The notes under the pieces: model-generated | Seen by the model: only the letters and a program-made list of their open reading frames with translations | Databases searched by the model: none | Told to the model about the DNA's origin: nothing | Position numbers and translations under genes: made by a program | Part shown: one piece after another, positions 35,717 to 45,236 of the stretch | Position numbering within the stretch: the first letter of the stretch is position 1 | Layout of the letters: each line of letters starts with the position of its first letter | Source of the DNA: Labrenzia sp. R4_2 | Lineage (GTDB): Bacteria > Pseudomonadota > Alphaproteobacteria > Rhizobiales > Stappiaceae | Assembly (NCBI RefSeq): GCF_017743865.1 | Contig: NZ_JAGHRJ010000002.1 | Location: forward strand, 372,001-436,000 | Direction of reading: 5' to 3' | Length of the DNA stretch: 64,000 nucleotides

Positions 35717-35790
35717 AAGCGTGGCGCGGACCTCCGGGCCACGCTTTATCGTGAGGTGGTCCTCACGCTGCCAGCCGGAGGGGCGGCTGG
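35717..35790 (+). promoter_or_regulatory. Three consecutive hairpins between binding protein and permease genes
   Basis: Hairpin 1: AAGCGTGGC (35717-35725) with GCCACGCTT (35738-35746). Hairpin 2: GTGAGG (35751-35756) with CCTCAC (35761-35766). Hairpin 3: CCAGCCG (35771-35777) with CGGCTGG (35784-35790). Structures of this kind protect the upstream part of the transcript or reduce read-through, giving more binding protein than permease. Confidence 0.7.
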
Positions 35791-35825
35791 ACTAACAACG
35801 ACAAAACAGAAAGAAGCGCCGGCTC

Positions 35826-36539
35826 ATGAATGAAGCTTTGACGCTGTTATCTTTTGGGGAACAAGGCTGGGGTGACACGATTGCCTCAGGTGTGCTGATC
35901 ACCGTATCGCTGGCGCTCGCGACCTTACCGATCGGTCTTATCCTTGGTTTTCTGATTGCACTGGCCAAAAACTCGTCCGAACCCAGCCTCAAGCTGGCGG
36001 CCAACATCTACACAACAATCTTCCGTGGCCTTCCTGAGCTCCTGACCCTGTTCCTGGTCTATTTCGGCGTTCAAATCGCCATCCAGGAATTCATCAAGCT
36101 GCTCGGCTACGACATCTACTTCGAGGTCAACTCCTTCGTCGCAGGGATGGTGGCGCTGTCTTTGGTGTTTTCCTCCTATGCCTCCGAAGCCTTCCTGTCC
36201 GCATTCAACGGCATTCCGCAAGGCCAGTATGAAGGCGGCTACGCGCTTGGCCTGTCGCGCTACAAGACCATGCGTTTGATCATACTGCCGCAGTTGATCC
36301 GCCTTGCCTTGCCCGCGCTCGGAAACCTCTGGCTGATCCTGTTGAAGGAAACCTCGCTTGTGTCCGTCATCGGCTTGGCAGACCTGGTTCGGGAAGCCGG
36401 GATTGCTGCACGTGTGACCAAAGAGCCGTTCCTGTTCTTCGGGCTGGTGTTGGTGATCTATCTCCTTCTGACCATGATTTCATCTGTGGGGCTGCTCCGC
36501 ATTGAACGCTGGTCCAAACGGGGAGACGCCGCAAGATGA
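35826..36539 (+). CDS. Amino-acid ABC transporter permease 1 (HisQ/OccQ type)
   Basis: 237 residues with about five helices. The ABC permease EAA loop is present in its polar-amino-acid form, EGGYALGLSRYKTMRLIILPQ. The start region (TIASGVLITVSLALATLPIGLILG) is typical of the HisQ/GlnP family. It forms the membrane channel with the second permease, whose start codon overlaps its stop by four bases (ATGA). The partner ATPase gene is not in the operon. Confidence 0.94.
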   Translation: MNEALTLLSFGEQGWGDTIASGVLITVSLALATLPIGLILGFLIALAKNSSEPSLKLAANIYTTIFRGLPELLTLFLVYFGVQIAIQEFIKLLGYDIYFEVNSFVAGMVALSLVFSSYASEAFLSAFNGIPQGQYEGGYALGLSRYKTMRLIILPQLIRLALPALGNLWLILLKETSLVSVIGLADLVREAGIAARVTKEPFLFFGLVLVIYLLLTMISSVGLLRIERWSKRGDAAR

Positions 36540-37363
36540 TCGCAGCCAATCCCTCAACCGGCATGACACGCCCGCCACCACCGCAGAAAAAATGGACCAA
36601 CCTCCGGATCGCCGGCCATGTCCTGATGGCACTTTGGATCCTGTCCGGTCTTTATCTGCTGTATTTTCTTGGCTCGAACGTCGCGAGCCCGTTTTTCCAG
36701 AAGTACTGGCCTGAATATGTCGATGGCTTCATCGTCACGATCCAGATCGTCAGCGTCTCACTGGTGCTGGGGGCGCTGCTGTCGGTACCGATTGCAGCCG
36801 GGCGCGCGTCAAAACTGAAAATCTTCTCCTGGCCGGCCTATGCCTATGTGAACTTCTTCCGCGGCACGCCGCTGCTCGCCCAGGCGTTCATGGTCTATTA
36901 CGGCTTTGGATCCTTCAGCGAAGAGCTGAAAGCCGCTGGCCTTTGGTGGTTCTTCCGCGACGCCTGGTACTGTGTGATCTTCACGTTCTCGCTGAACACG
37001 GCGGCCTATCAGGCCGAGATCCTGCGCGGCGCGATCCAGAACGTGCCGAAAGGCCAATGGGAGGGCGGAGAAGCTCTCGGGCTCTCCAGAAATGTGATTT
37101 TCTTCAAGATCATTCTGCCTCAAGCCTTGATGGTCGCCCTGCGGCCCTATGGCAACGAGATCATCCTGATGATCAAGGGATCGGCGATTGCCTCAATCGT
37201 GACAATCTACGATCTCATGGGCGAAACCCGCCGTGCCTATTCGCGCTCCTACGATTTCCAGGCTTACATCTGGGCGGCGGTTGCCTATCTGTTGATCGTG
37301 GAAACGCTGCGCCGGATCTGGGACAAGATCGAAGCCCGGTTGACCCGGCACTTGAAGCGGTGA
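36536..37363 (+). CDS. Amino-acid ABC transporter permease 2 (HisM/OccM type)
   Basis: 275 residues, longer than usual because of an about 35-residue cytoplasmic N-terminus (NPSTGMTRPPPPQKKWTN). The family region has GFIVTIQIVSVSLVLGALLSVPIA, NFFRGTPLLAQAFMVYYG and the EAA loop EGGEALGLSRNVIFFKIILPQ. The first helix lies before the conserved domain. The gene overlaps permease 1 by four bases. The usual next gene, an ATPase, is missing: a PLP enzyme comes 85 bp later. Confidence 0.94.
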   Translation: MIAANPSTGMTRPPPPQKKWTNLRIAGHVLMALWILSGLYLLYFLGSNVASPFFQKYWPEYVDGFIVTIQIVSVSLVLGALLSVPIAAGRASKLKIFSWPAYAYVNFFRGTPLLAQAFMVYYGFGSFSEELKAAGLWWFFRDAWYCVIFTFSLNTAAYQAEILRGAIQNVPKGQWEGGEALGLSRNVIFFKIILPQALMVALRPYGNEIILMIKGSAIASIVTIYDLMGETRRAYSRSYDFQAYIWAAVAYLLIVETLRRIWDKIEARLTRHLKR

Positions 37364-37447
37364 GCCCCCTCACCGCTTCCCCAATTCTTCAATATTGATA
37401 AACCCGCTCATCTGTTCTCGACACTGGGCGTGGTGATGGAGCCATTC

Positions 37448-38605
37448 ATGTCCTCACACAAACCACCGCTTCACGCTGACACGCTCCTCGCTCATGGCGG
37501 CGGAGGCTTCGATGCCGCGACCGGAGCTGTTGTGCCTCCCATTCCGGTGGCGACAACATTTGTGCGGGACGAAAACTACGCCTTGGTGAGCGACGGTCAC
37601 CTTTATAGCCGGGACGACAATGACCTCTTCCGCAAGACGGAGAATCTGCTCGCAACGCTGGAAAACGGCGCGGAAAGCCGGCTGTTCTCTTCAGGCATGG
37701 CCGCAGTTGCAGCTGTTGCACGGATTGTGAAACCTGGCGGTAATTTGATGGTCCAGTCCGGGATTTATTGGGGAACAACTCTGTTCCTGCGCGAACACTG
37801 CGCCCGCAACAACATCGCCCTGGTTGAGTGCGACGCGAGCGATCTCGCCACCTTCCGTGATGAACTGGCCATTACCAAGCCCGACCTTGTCTGGCTTGAG
37901 GTTCCGAGCAATCCCTATCTCAAGGTCGCCGACATCGAGAAAGCCGCAGAACTCTGTAAAGCTGCGGACGCTCTCCTTGCGGTCGACGCCACAGCCGCAA
38001 CCCCGTTGATCCTGAAGCCGCTCACGCTTGGCGCGGATTTGGTCATGCATTCGGCAACAAAAGCCCTGAACGGACACTCTGATCTCCTTGGCGGTGTCGT
38101 CACCGCACGCGATGCCAAGTCCGAAGCCTGGGACTTCATCAAAACGGAACGCAAGATGGCCGGCGCCGTGATGGGCTCATTCGAAGCTTGGCTTCTGCTG
38201 CGGGGTCTCAGAACCCTGAGCCTTCGCGTTGAGCGCATGAATGCCAACGCACAGGCTTTGGCAGACCATCTTGAGACACACTCGAAGATCGAGAAGGTTC
38301 TTTATCCCGGACTTCCCGGCCACAAGGACCACACCGTCGCCAAGTCACAGATGTCGGGCGGATATGGATCTTTGATGTCCGTTCAGACCAAGGGCGGCAA
38401 AGAGGACGCGCTCAAAGTCACCGGAGCGCTGACGCTGTTCCAGCGGGCAACATCGCTGGGCGGTACGGAAAGCCTCATCGAGCATCGCCGCTCCATTGAA
38501 GGCGAAACTTCCGGTATCCCGGGGAACCTCCTGCGGCTCTCGCTTGGCATCGAACATATCGATGATCTGATCGCCGACTTCGATGCGGCACTGAAAGCAA
38601 TCTAA
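37448..38605 (+). CDS. PLP-dependent trans-sulfuration enzyme (cystathionine beta-lyase-like)
   Basis: 385 residues from ATG 37448, with GGAG nine bases upstream. It is a Cys/Met-metabolism PLP enzyme: SSGMAAVAAVARIVKPGG, VWLEVPSNPYLKVADI, DATAATPLILKPLTLGADLVMHSATKALNGHSD with the cofactor lysine in SATKALNGH, and SLGGTESLIEHRRSIE. Its family includes cystathionine beta- and gamma-lyases and synthases; the exact reaction cannot be fixed from sequence. Position after an amino-acid importer and before a LysE exporter suggests processing of an imported sulfur amino acid. Confidence 0.92.
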   Translation: MSSHKPPLHADTLLAHGGGGFDAATGAVVPPIPVATTFVRDENYALVSDGHLYSRDDNDLFRKTENLLATLENGAESRLFSSGMAAVAAVARIVKPGGNLMVQSGIYWGTTLFLREHCARNNIALVECDASDLATFRDELAITKPDLVWLEVPSNPYLKVADIEKAAELCKAADALLAVDATAATPLILKPLTLGADLVMHSATKALNGHSDLLGGVVTARDAKSEAWDFIKTERKMAGAVMGSFEAWLLLRGLRTLSLRVERMNANAQALADHLETHSKIEKVLYPGLPGHKDHTVAKSQMSGGYGSLMSVQTKGGKEDALKVTGALTLFQRATSLGGTESLIEHRRSIEGETSGIPGNLLRLSLGIEHIDDLIADFDAALKAI

Positions 38606-38680
38606 TCCATGATCCTAGGAAAACCAGACTGTCAATCGCAATAAGCCGTTGATCCGACACAAATCGAGAGGAGGACGCGC

Positions 38681-39271
38681 ATGATCACATTCGCTCTTGC
38701 TGTTTTCTTCTTGATCATCACTCCTGGGCCCGGCGTCTTGTCGGTCGCAGGCGTAGGATCTGCGTTCGGTTTTGGTCCCGGCGCCCGCTACATTGCCGGG
38801 CTGTTTGTCGGTACAAACCTTGTTGCAATCGCCGTTGTGTCCGGCATGGCGACCATAATCCTGGCAAATGAAAACATTCGCGCAGGCCTGTTGATCGCCT
38901 CGGTGCTTTACCTCCTTTACCTTGCCTATCGGATTGCCTTTGCGGGAACGCGTATTGCCTTCAAGGAAGCGCCAAGCGCGCCTGGCTTTTGGGCGGGCGT
39001 CACACTCCAGTTGGTCAACCCGAAGGCCTATGCCGTGAACACAACCTTGCTGACAGGATTTGCTTTTTTGCCGTCGAGTTTGATCGCCGAAACTTTACTC
39101 AAGTTCCTGATTATGAACCTGATCTGGATCCCGATTCATTTTGGTTGGTTATATGTTGGAATGACGATCCACCGCCTCAATCTTGCCCCGCATGTGCAAC
39201 GGCGGGTGAACATCGCCATGGCAACTTCAATGCTGATTGTGGTCGGTCTCGCGTTGCTTGCACCCAAATAA
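38681..39271 (+). CDS. LysE/RhtB-family exporter (second copy)
   Basis: 196 residues with about six helices. The opening is ITFALAVFFLIITPGPGVLSVAGVGSAFGF; further landmarks are LLIASVLYLLYLAYRIAFAG and QLVNPKAYAVNTTLLTGF. It is more diverged from the LysE at 6713. GAGAGGAGGACGCGC precedes the start. It lies 75 bp after the PLP enzyme on the same strand, so it may export a product or excess amino acid of that pathway. A LysR gene converges from the other side. Confidence 0.9.
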   Translation: MITFALAVFFLIITPGPGVLSVAGVGSAFGFGPGARYIAGLFVGTNLVAIAVVSGMATIILANENIRAGLLIASVLYLLYLAYRIAFAGTRIAFKEAPSAPGFWAGVTLQLVNPKAYAVNTTLLTGFAFLPSSLIAETLLKFLIMNLIWIPIHFGWLYVGMTIHRLNLAPHVQRRVNIAMATSMLIVVGLALLAPK

Positions 39272-39300
39272 CCCGCCGCAAAATATAGAGACTGCTCTGC

Positions 39301-40179
39301 TCATTCCTGCATCATCGAGCGGAGCCAACTGATGAAGCTCTTCAGGGCGGGCCGCTTTACGCCAGGCCGTGTGACCAAATAATACCCTGTCCCCGGATAG
39401 AGGCCCTCCTCAAACAGTACCCTTAGATTTCCTGCATCAATGTCAGGCTGGATAAAAGCCTTCGCAGTGGCGGAGATGCCTTCCCCCCGGCGAAGACCTT
39501 CCAGAACCATGTAGCCAGGCAGGTGCGTAACGCTCAGCTTGTTTTTCGGAACAACCCCTTGCCGCTCCAACCAGACGCCAAGCTCATTGGTCCCGTATTC
39601 CTGGAGCCAGGGAAACTCCAGGATATCTTCCGGGTTTTCCATTTTCCGCTCACCAATCAGGCAATCCGCCCCGACCACAACGAAATTGGTCGCCAAGAAC
39701 AATTCGGCTTCCAATCCAGGCCAATTGCCCTTTCCGAAGCGAATGGCAAGATCCGTACCACCAGGCGCCAGTTCGGTCACCTCTGCGCTCGGATTGAGCA
39801 TGAGCTCGACGCCTGGATGTTTATGCCGGAAATCGTTGATCCTTGGCATCAACCAACTCACTGCAAATGAGGGTGTCATCGTGATGTTCAGCGGGCGGGC
39901 TTCTCCGCTTGCGCCAATGGCCTCAACGGTTTCACCGATCGTTTCAAACCCTTTTCGAAGGCCCTCATAGAGCTGCCGCCCTTCGTCCGTGAGCTCGATT
40001 CCACGCCCTGCCCGGACGACGAGCGGAAGACCAAGGTGTTTCTCCAAAGCCCGCACCTGTTGGCTGACCGCTGCATGTGTGACGTTCAACTCACGTCCGG
40101 CAGCGGACAGGCTTTTGCTTTCCGCGACAGTCGCAAATGCACGAAGGCTGTTGAGCGGGGGCATGTTGCGCCAATCCAT
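39301..40179 (-). CDS. LysR-family regulator (GcvA-like)
   Basis: 292 residues. The helix-turn-helix (LNSLRAFATVAESKSLSAAGRELNVTHAAVSQQVRALEKHLG) has the THAAVSQQVR signature of the GcvA/AmpR branch of LysR proteins. The effector domain follows from residue 90. It is divergent from the 50-codon gene at 40280 and from the dehydrogenase further on, with about 100 bp of AT-rich DNA between, so one of these is its likely target. Its stop lies 29 bp from that of the LysE exporter. Confidence 0.92.
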   Translation of the reverse strand: MDWRNMPPLNSLRAFATVAESKSLSAAGRELNVTHAAVSQQVRALEKHLGLPLVVRAGRGIELTDEGRQLYEGLRKGFETIGETVEAIGASGEARPLNITMTPSFAVSWLMPRINDFRHKHPGVELMLNPSAEVTELAPGGTDLAIRFGKGNWPGLEAELFLATNFVVVGADCLIGERKMENPEDILEFPWLQEYGTNELGVWLERQGVVPKNKLSVTHLPGYMVLEGLRRGEGISATAKAFIQPDIDAGNLRVLFEEGLYPGTGYYLVTRPGVKRPALKSFISWLRSMMQE

Positions 40180-40279
40180 ATATTAGATTTCCTTACATAT
40201 TGAAAATCTTCCTGACTCGCTAAAGAAGACAAGAAATAAGACATTATCCTCAGTCAACCGGATAGAAGGATGTTAGATC

Positions 40280-40432
40280 ATGTTTAACGTTTATGCCCGT
40301 TCTTTCTTTGAGGCAACACGCTTCACACAAAACACACGCCCTGATCCTGCTACCCAACAGCATCAAGATCAGCAAACGGCCGCAAGAACACGGCACGCAC
40401 GCTTATGGCGTCGCGGCCCGTATTGGATCTGA
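40280..40432 (+). CDS. Small 50-residue basic protein, unknown function
   Basis: Not a known family. The frame encodes MFNVYARSFFEATRFTQNTR, a Gln/Asp-rich middle (PDPATQQHQDQQTAARTR) and an Arg-rich tail ending RRGPYWI. AAGGA lies about ten bases before the ATG, and a GC-rich terminator follows 60 bp after the stop, so the transcript unit is well defined. It is divergent from a LysR gene at only 100 bp. The basic, aromatic C-terminus resembles small stress or RNA-interacting peptides of alphaproteobacteria, but that is only an impression. Confidence 0.55.
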   Translation: MFNVYARSFFEATRFTQNTRPDPATQQHQDQQTAARTRHARLWRRGPYWI

Positions 40433-40492
40433 GCGGGGGACTGACAAGTCCATCAAGATGCCCTAGAACTTTGCCGAACATCTGAACACCGA

Positions 40493-40513
40493 GGCCCGGC
40501 GGCAAGCCGGGCC
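40493..40513 (+). terminator. GC-rich terminator-like hairpin
   Basis: GGCCCGGC and GCCGGGCC form a perfect eight-pair stem around GGCAA, followed by TTCGTCT. It lies between the 50-codon gene and the dehydrogenase, so it could end the short transcript or attenuate the next gene, whose ribosome site GGGGAG is 12 bases later. Confidence 0.65.
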
Positions 40514-40537
40514 TTCGTCTGCATGGGGAGCAAAATC

Positions 40538-41419
40538 ATGGCAAAGGTGGCATTCATCGGTCTTGGGGTCATGGGATACCCGATGGCCGGGTTTTTGAAG
40601 ACCAAAGGCGGCCATGACGTCACGGTCTACAACCGCACAACTGCGAAGGCAGAAAAATGGGCGGCCGAGTATGGCGGCGCCTTTGCAAAGACCCCGCAGG
40701 AAGCCGCTGAGGGGTGTGATTTTGTCTTCTGCTGCGTCGGCAATGACGATGATTTGCGGTCTGTCACCACCGGCCCGGATGGCGCGTTTCACAGCCTGAA
40801 AGACGGCGCGATTTTCATCGACAACACAACGGCTTCCGCAGAGGTCGCACGCGAACTTTATGAAGCGGCCAAAGCAAAGGGCTGCGGTTTTATTGATGCG
40901 CCCGTTTCAGGCGGCCAGGCCGGCGCTGAAAATGGCGTTTTGACCGTCATGTGCGGCGGAGATGAAGATGTCTTCGACAAAGCCAAACCGGTCATCGATT
41001 GCTTTTCCAAGTTTGTCGGCTTGATGGGTCCGAGCGGCGCCGGTCAGCTCACCAAGATGTGCAATCAGATCTGCATCGCCGGACTGGTTCAAGGACTGTC
41101 TGAAGCCATTCATTTCGCCGAGAAATCAAACCTAGATGTGGAGACCGTCATCTCCGCCATTCGCGGTGGTGCAGCACAGTCCTGGCAGATGGAAAACCGC
41201 TGGGAAACCATGCGCGACGGCAAATTCGATTACGGTTTTGCGGTCGACTGGATGCGCAAGGACCTGGGTATCTGCCTGAAAACCGCAAGCGACACCGGCG
41301 CCCGCTTGCCGGTGACCGCACTGGTCGACCAGTTCTATGCAGAAGTCCAGGCCATGGGCGGAAACCGTTGGGACACCTCCAGCTTGGTTGCCCGCTTGCG
41401 GAACGCCGACAAAAGCTAA
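40538..41419 (+). CDS. NAD(P)-dependent beta-hydroxyacid dehydrogenase (3-hydroxyisobutyrate dehydrogenase family)
   Basis: 293 residues from ATG 40538; the upstream ATG at 40523 lies inside the GGGGAG ribosome site region. The N-terminal Rossmann motif KVAFIGLGVMGYPMAGFL, the substrate loop FIDAPVSGGQAGAENGVLTVM and the catalytic GAGQLTKMCNQI segment (Lys) are all in place. Family members oxidise 3-hydroxyisobutyrate or reduce tartronate semialdehyde, glyoxylate or succinic semialdehyde; Tyr after GVMG in place of the common Gly-x-x-x does not settle which. It is followed seven bases later by the AlkD gene. Confidence 0.92.
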   Translation: MAKVAFIGLGVMGYPMAGFLKTKGGHDVTVYNRTTAKAEKWAAEYGGAFAKTPQEAAEGCDFVFCCVGNDDDLRSVTTGPDGAFHSLKDGAIFIDNTTASAEVARELYEAAKAKGCGFIDAPVSGGQAGAENGVLTVMCGGDEDVFDKAKPVIDCFSKFVGLMGPSGAGQLTKMCNQICIAGLVQGLSEAIHFAEKSNLDVETVISAIRGGAAQSWQMENRWETMRDGKFDYGFAVDWMRKDLGICLKTASDTGARLPVTALVDQFYAEVQAMGGNRWDTSSLVARLRNADKS

Positions 41420-41425
41420 GCCCGC

Positions 41426-42142
41426 ATGTCCCAAAGCCCAAAATCATCAGGTGAAGACTGGTCTTTCGACCGTGTTCTGGACACCTTGACGGCCCTGGGC
41501 TCAGAAGAAAACCGCGCCGGTATGGCGCGGTTCGGCATTGAAACGTCCAAGGCCTTCGGCGTTCCAATGGCAGAGCTGCGTCCCTTGGCGCGGCGTATTG
41601 GCAAACACGAAAACCTGGCTGATGAGCTTTGGGCCAGCGGGTATCATGAAGCGCGTCTGCTCGCTATTTTGACCATTCCGCAAGCAGCCTTGACAGATGA
41701 ACGCGCCCTGCGGTGGTTGTCCGAAATCAGGTCCTGGGACCACTGCGATCAGTTGACCAATGTCCTGGCGCGGCGGGAGGGATCAGACGCTTTGATCGCG
41801 CCCCTCGCCGCCGAGAAAGAAGAGTTCCTTCGGCGCGCAGCGTTTGCCCTAATGGCCTGGCGCGCCGTTCACGCGAAAAAATCGCCAGACACCGAGTTTC
41901 TCAGCTACCTGCCACTGATCAGAACAGCCGCCAGCGATCCCCGAAATTTCGTCTGGAAGGCGGTTCATTGGGCCCTGCGCCAGATCGGAAAGCGATCTGC
42001 CAGTCTTCACGGCCCTGCCCTTCAGCTCGCTGAAGAGCTTTTTGAAGATCAGAACAAAAACATTAGGCGGGTCGGACGCGAAGCGTTCCGGGAACTGAAC
42101 TCCGACAAGGTGCGCCAGCGCCTTTCAATCAGCAAGGACTGA
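41426..42142 (+). CDS. DNA alkylation repair protein (AlkD-like HEAT repeats)
   Basis: 238 residues, all helical. AlkD-type repeats are recognisable: FGIETSKAFGVPMAELRPLARRIGK, LADELWASGYHEARLLAILTI, IRSWDHCDQLTNVLA, FLRRAAFALMAWRAVH and NFVWKAVHWALRQIGKRS. AlkD glycosylases release N3- and N7-alkylated bases with a Trp/Asp active site; the WDHCD segment is the probable counterpart. It starts seven bases after the dehydrogenase and is likely co-transcribed. The pairing has no evident metabolic logic. Confidence 0.9.
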   Translation: MSQSPKSSGEDWSFDRVLDTLTALGSEENRAGMARFGIETSKAFGVPMAELRPLARRIGKHENLADELWASGYHEARLLAILTIPQAALTDERALRWLSEIRSWDHCDQLTNVLARREGSDALIAPLAAEKEEFLRRAAFALMAWRAVHAKKSPDTEFLSYLPLIRTAASDPRNFVWKAVHWALRQIGKRSASLHGPALQLAEELFEDQNKNIRRVGREAFRELNSDKVRQRLSISKD

Positions 42143-42167
42143 GTGATCCGCATTGCCCTCTGCTCCG

Positions 42168-42671
42168 TTACTCAGATACAGCTTCCTGCGCAATGGCGTC
42201 CAGCAGCGTATTGATGTCACCAATCGCGGCTTTCGACGTGTCTGATCCGGTTTCGGACAAACGGCGGAACCCGACCGTAACGGTGCCTTCCGCATCCGGC
42301 GTGTCGTAGACGAACAAGGTGTATGGGCAATAGGCGATGTTGGCCGGGTCGGCTTCCATCACTTTTCGCGGCAGGTCCGCAGAGCAGAACAACATCGCCT
42401 GGGCGTTGGCATAGATCTGCTTTGTTCCCCCAACATCGGCGGATGTGCGCGCCAGCATGTCACCAATATGAGAGGTATAGTCGATGACAAGGCCTCGGTT
42501 GATGATCGCGTTCTCAAGACCGAACCGGACATCTTCGAAGTCTGCCTCGACCGAATAAGCCGTTACACCGTTTGGAGCATCTGCCTTATCAGCCGCGTTG
42601 GCAGTTGCAGTGCCGACAAGCCCAAACGCTCCAATCGCGATGGCGACAGCTGTGGTTAAACCCGTTTTCAT
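42168..42671 (-). CDS. Exported DUF302 domain protein
   Basis: 167 residues from ATG 42671, with GGGAGG upstream. A signal peptide (KTGLTTAVAIAIGAFGLVGTATANA) precedes a DUF302 domain, SVEADFEDVRFGLENAIINRGLVIDYTSHIGDML, with AQAMLFCSADLPRKVMEADPANIAYCPYTLFVY. The domain's function is not established; members are often tied to redox or sulfur metabolism. Here it lies 103 bp downstream of gbcB on the same strand, which might be read-through of the betaine operon. Confidence 0.88.
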   Translation of the reverse strand: MKTGLTTAVAIAIGAFGLVGTATANAADKADAPNGVTAYSVEADFEDVRFGLENAIINRGLVIDYTSHIGDMLARTSADVGGTKQIYANAQAMLFCSADLPRKVMEADPANIAYCPYTLFVYDTPDAEGTVTVGFRRLSETGSDTSKAAIGDINTLLDAIAQEAVSE

Positions 42672-42773
42672 ACCATCCTCCCAAGAAAGCTTTGTTTTTT
42701 TTAGAGGATACGGCACGATCACAGCCACCGCCATTGATACATCTCAATTTTTGAATGTTTTATTCTGTCCGGC

Positions 42774-43853
42774 TTAGACGTCGACCTCGACGGTGCCAAT
42801 CGGATTGGAGCAACAAGCCAGGATGAAACCATCCTCGATGTCCTCATCGCTGATACCGCCGGAGTGCACCATATGCACGTCGCCGGACACTTTCTTGACC
42901 TTGCAGGTCCCACAAACACCGAATGTACAGCCGGACGGAATATTCAACCCGGCCTCCTTGGCAACAGCCAGAACCGTATCCGTCTCAGAACACCAGGCCG
43001 ACACGTTGGAACCGGTAAAGACGATATGCGCCTTGGTGTCTTCCTGCGGGACCACGTCGTCGAACTCGGTGAGTTCTTCCTTGGTTTCCGCCGGAGCCTG
43101 GAAGCTTTCCTGATGATACCGGTCCATGTCGTAACCGAGCGCGTTCAGGATCTCACGCACACCTTCCATGAACCCTTCGGGGCCGCAGCAATAGACGTCG
43201 CGTTCCAGATAGTCGTTGCACATCAAACCAAGCATCAGCTGGTTGAAGTAACCGCGATAGCCGGTCCAAACCTCGTAAGGATCGCTTTGATTGACTACGA
43301 AATGCAACTGCAGACCGTTCGTCCGGCAGGCCATATATTCCAGGCGCTTGCGGAAAATCAGCTCTGCCGGTCGGTTGGCGCACTGAATGAAGCATATATC
43401 CGGCTCTTCACCGCGCTCGAACAACGTGCCCGCCATCGACATCATCGGCGTCACGCCAGATCCGGCAGAGATAAATAGGAACTTTCCGTCCGGGTTCGCA
43501 GGAAGATGGAAAAGGCCTGCTGGTCCATAGGCCTTGATCTGCATGCCGGGGGCCAGATGATCGAGCATCCAGCGAGTCCCGATGCTACCTTCCTGGGCCT
43601 TCACCGTCACCGACAGATAGGCCTGCGTCACTGGTGAAGAGGAAATCGTGTAGGTGCGCTGCACGTTCCCGCCAGGGACCGGCAGGTCAAGCGTGATGAA
43701 CTGGCCTGCCTTGTAAACAAACCGGTTGCCGGACGGCGGACGGAACGTGAAGGTCTTCACGTTTGGCGCCTCCGGCAAAACGTTCACGCATTCCAGCATC
43801 TCGGCATCGGTCCAGACAGGTGTGTCCTTGTCCGGCATCGGGATCATCGCCAT
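42774..43853 (-). CDS. gbcB: Glycine betaine monooxygenase reductase subunit GbcB
   Basis: 359 residues with three modules: an FAD domain (RTYTISSSP, near residue 65), a NAD(P)-binding domain (FISAGSGVTPMMSMAG), and a C-terminal plant-type [2Fe-2S] ferredoxin with CTFGVCGTCKV and a later FILACC. It passes electrons from NADH to the Rieske oxygenase GbcA, which N-demethylates glycine betaine to dimethylglycine. It starts three bases after the gbcA stop, a tight operon. The assignment rests mainly on pairing with gbcA and dgcA; related reductases serve other quaternary amines. Confidence 0.88.
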   Translation of the reverse strand: MAMIPMPDKDTPVWTDAEMLECVNVLPEAPNVKTFTFRPPSGNRFVYKAGQFITLDLPVPGGNVQRTYTISSSPVTQAYLSVTVKAQEGSIGTRWMLDHLAPGMQIKAYGPAGLFHLPANPDGKFLFISAGSGVTPMMSMAGTLFERGEEPDICFIQCANRPAELIFRKRLEYMACRTNGLQLHFVVNQSDPYEVWTGYRGYFNQLMLGLMCNDYLERDVYCCGPEGFMEGVREILNALGYDMDRYHQESFQAPAETKEELTEFDDVVPQEDTKAHIVFTGSNVSAWCSETDTVLAVAKEAGLNIPSGCTFGVCGTCKVKKVSGDVHMVHSGGISDEDIEDGFILACCSNPIGTVEVDV

Positions 43854-43856
43854 GAC

Positions 43857-45098
<1,242 letters not shown>

Positions 45099-45236
45099 TC
45101 ATCCTGTAAAAGCCGTTTGTCGTGGCCATTGATCTGGCGGATAATTGACGCGCATTTGTGATTTTACATAGCACAAAAACGGCATGATTTTATCCAAGTA
45201 AGACGTGCTGCAAATTCAGTCAGCTGTGCCGCTTTT

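Noticed and set aside
34756..35742. 328-codon minus frame opposite the ABC binding protein
   Set aside because: Antisense shadow.
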